The notes under the pieces: model-generated
Told to the model about the DNA's origin: nothing
Seen by the model: only the letters and a program-made list of their open reading frames with translations
The model's database searches: none
Assembly (NCBI GenBank): GCA_001999425.1
Contig: MLHP01000034.1
Location: 1 to 64,000, forward strand
Origin: Rodentibacter genomosp. 2
GTDB taxonomy: Bacteria; Pseudomonadota; Gammaproteobacteria; Enterobacterales; Pasteurellaceae
Length of the DNA stretch: 64,000 bases
Reading direction: 5' to 3'
Translations under genes and position numbers: made by a program
Shown: positions 63,018-64,000 of the stretch, one piece after another
Layout: each line of letters starts with the position of its first letter
Position numbering within the stretch: position 1 is the stretch's first letter

Positions 63018-64000
63018 TTAAGCGGTCTTATTAGTTTTAGTCGCTTTTTTTGCAACGGTTGTTTTCGCAGTAGATTTAGCTTCAGATTTGACCGCACTTT
63101 TCTTAACCACAGTTTTTGAAGTTCTTGTTTGCGTTGTCGCTTTCTTGGTTGCCGAGCTTTTCGTTTCCGTTTTTTTCGCTGCCGGTTTTCTTGCCGTTGT
63201 TTTTCTCTTCGGTTTTTCACCTAAATTAACCACTTTCCACTCATTAAATTTTTCCAATAAGACTTTACCCATAGGGCTTGGATCGCCGGTAAAGAGCGTT
63301 TGTAAACCGTTATTTTCAATAATATGGCGACGTAAAGCCAGACGTTCTTCATGATTTTCTGCTAAGCGAATGGCTCTCTCCACATATTCATCTACAGTAT
63401 TGGCAATGAGCCATTCAGGTAAACCTAGGCGTTTGAATAAGCCTTCGTCAATATGTTCATGCACTTCAGTACCGGTTTTACAGATTCCCACCAAACCAAG
63501 TGTCACCATATCAATAATGCCGTTTGTATTACCAAATGGGAATGGATTTACCATCATATCGCAATTGTGCAAAATCCGGAGATATTGATGATAAGGTGAA
63601 TGTGGATGCGCCGTGGCATCATCACCTAAATAAGATTTAATAAAACGCTCCACATAAGGGTGGGTAATACCGCTGGATTGACCCAATGCAAAGTGAAAAT
63701 GTACTTTGACGTTAGCTCGATCACGAATGGCTTTTAATGCTTCCAAGAAATAAGGATTTAATTTCATTGTGGTGGAGGCAATACCAATATTCACAACTTC
63801 AGGATTTGTACGCAGACGATATTCTACATTCTGTGGTGCTAAGGCCGATGGTACATAAGGAAGCGCATCTTTTGGTAAACGTAATAAGATTTCACTAAAA
63901 CAGGCTTCCGACCCCACGTAATCATCTTCAACAATCACATATTCAATAAAGTCCGAGTGAGTCGTGGCTGGGTGTCCTAATGCAATAGCCTGAATCGGCG
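63018..64000 (-). CDS. HMW1C-type N-glycosyltransferase, C-terminal part (runs off the window)
   Basis: The last 326 residues of a cytoplasmic GT41-like enzyme that adds glucose or galactose from a UDP-sugar to Asn in N-x-S/T sites of adhesins. The visible part starts in PIQAIALGHPATTHSDFIEYV and contains LPKDALPYVPSALAP, FHFALGQSSGITHPYVERF and VNPFPFGNTNGIIDMVTLG, all typical of HMW1C/NGT and its UDP-binding half. The frame continues past 64000, so the real start is outside. The last 65 or so residues (63018 to about 63215) are a Lys/Ala/Thr-rich, histone-H1-like tail (RKPAAKKTETKSSATKKATT and similar), not part of the catalytic fold as I know it. No adhesin or outer-membrane partner gene is next to it in the window. 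Confidence 0.92.
   Translation of the reverse strand, partial: PIQAIALGHPATTHSDFIEYVIVEDDYVGSEACFSEILLRLPKDALPYVPSALAPQNVEYRLRTNPEVVNIGIASTTMKLNPYFLEALKAIRDRANVKVHFHFALGQSSGITHPYVERFIKSYLGDDATAHPHSPYHQYLRILHNCDMMVNPFPFGNTNGIIDMVTLGLVGICKTGTEVHEHIDEGLFKRLGLPEWLIANTVDEYVERAIRLAENHEERLALRRHIIENNGLQTLFTGDPSPMGKVLLEKFNEWKVVNLGEKPKRKTTARKPAAKKTETKSSATKKATTQTRTSKTVVKKSAVKSEAKSTAKTTVAKKATKTNKTA

Noticed and set aside
62978..63220. An 80-codon minus-strand frame rich in Lys and Arg overlapping the NGT tail
   Set aside because: It lies in another frame of the same A-rich tail and runs through the terminator hairpin. No ribosome site; a by-product of composition.

Overview
The window is chromosomal core sequence of a Pasteurellaceae bacterium. 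The 9-bp DNA uptake signal AAGTGCGGT of the Haemophilus/Aggregatibacter type recurs throughout, in coding and non-coding DNA. Gene content and neighbour orders such as pstSCAB-phoBR, fkpA/slyX and tus genes, plsC-ftsP and envC-yibQ are those of gamma-proteobacteria. The HMW1C-type N-glycosyltransferase at the right edge, the low G+C and the protein lengths fit Haemophilus or Aggregatibacter; the species cannot be fixed from the sequence alone. No insertion sequence, prophage, CRISPR array, tRNA or rRNA was seen.

Layout, left to right. 0.2-4.3 kb: rmuC, a UPF0114 membrane protein, and recA-recX behind a LexA-controlled promoter. 4.3-10.9 kb: the phosphate system on the minus strand, pstS-pstC-pstA-pstB-phoB-phoR, with phoU as a separate upstream unit; pstS and phoU carry almost identical Pho-box promoters. 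11.2-20.3 kb: a lysine-rich exported protein, gpmA, envC-yibQ, narP, cyaA, a small membrane protein, a quinone oxidoreductase and greB. 20.4-31 kb: tex, pckA, aspA, groES-groEL, a YgfB-family gene, pepP and a universal stress protein. pckA and uspA have CRP-type promoters, aspA an FNR/CRP-type promoter and groESL a sigma-32 promoter. 31-34.9 kb: alaS, csrA, galU.

35.2-43.7 kb, minus strand: the complete spc and alpha ribosomal operons (rplN to rplQ), with the 37-residue rpmJ and the alpha-operon leader pseudoknot. 43.9-46.7 kb: tusB, tusC, tusD, yheO and fkpA, with slyX divergent. tusB runs straight into rplN: the str genes (rpsL, rpsG, fusA, tuf) and the whole S10 operon, which lie between these points in the E. 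coli-type order, are missing here. 46.7-52.5 kb: a small exported protein, ftsP, plsC, lpxH, an AhpD-like protein, a formate/nitrite channel and a DUF924 protein. 52.6-63 kb: purL with a perfect PurR operator, mutS, a potD broken by one frameshift, pldB and asd. The window ends inside an HMW1C-type N-glycosyltransferase with an unusual Lys/Ala/Thr-rich C-terminal tail.

There is no obvious accessory island. The points most worth a second look are the tusB/rplN junction, the basic low-complexity extensions on the glycosyltransferase and on RecA, the lysine-rich exported protein, the paired Pho boxes, the potD frameshift, and uptake-signal inverted pairs used as terminators and written into protein sequences.
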